DNA from: Arsenicicoccus dermatophilus
GTDB taxonomy: Bacteria > Actinomycetota > Actinomycetes > Actinomycetales > Dermatophilaceae
Assembly (NCBI RefSeq): GCF_022568795.1
Contig: NZ_JAKZHU010000001.1
Coordinates: 1,054,001-1,118,000, forward strand
Reading direction: 5' to 3'
DNA length: 64,000 nucleotides
Of the stretch, positions 62,750 through 64,000 are shown one piece after another (position 1 is the first letter of the stretch; each line of letters begins with the position of its first letter). The notes under the pieces were generated by a model. The model made no database searches. It was not told where the DNA came from and saw only the letters and a program-made list of their open reading frames with translations. Position numbers and translations under genes: made by a program.

Positions 62750-63249
62750 GCCTGGACTGTAGGCCGCGCCGGCCCGCCCGGCTCGGCGGGGGTGCCGCGG
62801 ACGACGTCCAGGCTGCTCGCCCGCACCTCGTAGCGGGACGCCGGCCCGCCCGGGCTGCGCCAGAAGCGGCGGTGCAGCGTGCCCGTGACCTCGACGACCT
62901 CGCCGGGCACCAGCGAGCCGGCCCGCTGCGCCGTCTCCCCCGGCCAGCAGCCCACGTCGATCGCGTCGACCGTGGGCGCGCGCCGCCCGGGCGGAGCAGC
63001 CGGCTCGACGGACTGCGCGGCCTGGGTGCTCCGGGCGCGTCGGACCACCAGCCGCAGGCTCACCAACCGGTCGCCGCTCGGCAGCTCGCGCGTGACGGGG
63101 TCGGCGGCCACCCGGCCCCGCAGCCGCACCTCGTTGAGGTCCGGGATCTCCTCGGCCGGACCCGCACCGGCTGGACCCGCGTCCGACGGCTCCCCGCCCA
63201 CCGCACCCTCGTCGACGTCGTGATCGTCGGCCTCCAGCTCGTCCACCAT
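62746..63249 (-). CDS. Single-stranded DNA-binding protein-like OB-fold protein
   Basis: A 167-residue protein. The OB-fold begins NEVRLRGRVAADPVTRELPSGDRLVSLRLVV and continues with DAIDVGCWPGETAQRAGSLVPGEVVEVTGTL, as in SSB. The N-terminal 40 residues are acidic and disordered. The acidic C-terminal DDIPF-type tail of replicative SSB is absent, so this is an accessory paralogue. ATG 63249 follows GAGGTGGG. Confidence 0.85.
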   Translation of the reverse strand: MVDELEADDHDVDEGAVGGEPSDAGPAGAGPAEEIPDLNEVRLRGRVAADPVTRELPSGDRLVSLRLVVRRARSTQAAQSVEPAAPPGRRAPTVDAIDVGCWPGETAQRAGSLVPGEVVEVTGTLHRRFWRSPGGPASRYEVRASSLDVVRGTPAEPGGPARPTVQA

Positions 63250-63391
63250 GGTCTCGCCCACCTCACCGCAACCGGGCCGCCTCTCGGCCCGCTCTCACCC
63301 GCCACGGTGGCACGGGCGCCCTCGCGCCGCAGGCCGTCGTACGGCACCTGTGGACGACCGCTCCGCGGCCGGGACGATCTGTGGACGACGG

Positions 63392-64000
63392 TCAGGATCC
63401 GACGGGTCCGCCGCACCGCCGGCCCAGCCGGACCGGCTCGCGGGGTTGCCCGGTCCCCGGGTCGACGGCGATCGTGAGGCGCCGTCCGGACGACAGCCGG
63501 AGGACCAGCGCGCCGGGCGCCTGCCACCGGGCGTCGGCGAGCGGGTCGTACTCCGTGCTGACGCAGGCGACGTCCCAGCGCCGGGCCGCGAGGTCGAGAG
63601 CCCGGTGCTGCACCGCCACCGTGATGCGCGGCGACACCAGGTCGCCGTCGGTGACCACGTCGGCCTCGTAGGGCTCCCGCACGTCCTCGACCGGTGCCGG
63701 CAGCACCCGCTCGTCCCGGTCCGGGTGCACCCCGATCTGCGCGAGCATGCCCACCAGGCCCAGCACCGTGGCGCCGACGGCGGCCACCAGGATCGTGACC
63801 ACCAGCCGGCGGTGGGTGTCGGTCACGAGGGAGCGCAGGCCCCACCCGATCAGGGCATACCCCGCCGCGCCGTGGACGATCGGGTGGTCGAGCAGCTCGT
63901 GGACCAGACGCGAGTCGGTGGGGTTCAGTCGCCCCCACAAGGTGGTGAGCAGGACCAGCACCCCGGCGAGGAGCCACCACGGGGCACGTCGACGCGCGCG
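63392..64000 (-). CDS. Membrane protein, N-terminus outside the window (partial)
   Basis: The open frame continues to the window edge with RRAPWWLLAGVLVLLTTLWG, so the start lies beyond 64000. Visible: two or three helices (about first 20 residues, HGAAGYALIGWGL, VVTILVAAVGATVLGLVGML) and a soluble beta-rich C-terminal part (VRLGRRCGG end). No family recognised. The 63250-63391 gap on its 3' side shows nothing specific. Confidence 0.65.
   Translation of the reverse strand, partial: RARRRAPWWLLAGVLVLLTTLWGRLNPTDSRLVHELLDHPIVHGAAGYALIGWGLRSLVTDTHRRLVVTILVAAVGATVLGLVGMLAQIGVHPDRDERVLPAPVEDVREPYEADVVTDGDLVSPRITVAVQHRALDLAARRWDVACVSTEYDPLADARWQAPGALVLRLSSGRRLTIAVDPGTGQPREPVRLGRRCGGPVGS

Overview
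The window is very GC-rich, with short intergenic gaps, many GTG starts and many overlapping stop/start pairs (ATGA, TGATG). Gene content points to an actinobacterium, probably a Micrococcales member of the Intrasporangiaceae/Ornithinimicrobium type; the family is an inference. Supporting signs are a pgsA-like / DUF881 / small basic protein / DUF881 / gcvH / garA / MerR / bifunctional nuclease / MerR / gcvP block in the same order as mycobacterial Rv1822-Rv1832. A TANNNT -10 box lies 6-8 nt upstream of the start codon of more than a dozen genes, which is the signature of leaderless transcripts.

Layout. 1-1148: end of etfB and all of etfA. 1317-3709: small membrane protein, then a lipoprotein / ATP-grasp (glutathionylspermidine synthase-like) / DUF350 operon. 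3792-8163: M13 peptidase, cysteine desulfurase and mnmA. 8164-11593: small secreted Cys-rich protein, then a complete IS256-family element (8850-10240) that directly abuts a quinol nitric oxide reductase lacking its N-terminal third. 11903-15204: a cyclodipeptide synthase with all catalytic residues of the NYH subfamily, an aldo/keto reductase and a convergent amino-acid permease. 15387-19239: DUF3800 protein, DoxX protein, histidine-phosphatase remnant and ThrE-type exporter. 19246-20642: PP2C phosphatase with a degenerate M23 lipoprotein. 20755-31054: the conserved envelope/glycine-cleavage block, with a glycine riboswitch in front of gcvP. 31293-42830: double-GNAT protein, sbcC/sbcD, GCS2 ligase, phosphatase, OsmC, CDF exporter with its ArsR regulator, and acetyltransferases. 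42857-50770: rlmC, RluA-type synthase, VOC, GNAT, NlpC/P60, monooxygenase, PAS and small proteins, and an epoxide-hydrolase-like protein. 50779-56419: frameshifted peptidase-like hydrolase, three tandem secreted SGNH hydrolases, and a decayed AMMECR1/MEMO/radical-SAM operon. 56529-64000: DJ-1/PfpI protein, serine recombinase with flanking repeats, two small regulatory-like domain proteins, UvrA-like ATPase, NUDIX, SSB-like protein and a partial membrane protein.

Six genes (bifunctional nuclease, gcvP, double GNAT, VOC, alpha/beta hydrolase, MEMO) have coherent protein homology on both sides of a single one-base frame change, four of them in G/C runs. Sequence error and real decay cannot be separated from this window alone. 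Two genes are broken structurally: norB (IS-associated loss of the 5' part) and the radical SAM gene (3' part replaced).

The most interesting locus is the cyclodipeptide synthase with its closely spaced aldo/keto reductase. A minimal CDPS-AKR pair, without the usual cyclodipeptide oxidase or P450, could make an undescribed diketopiperazine.
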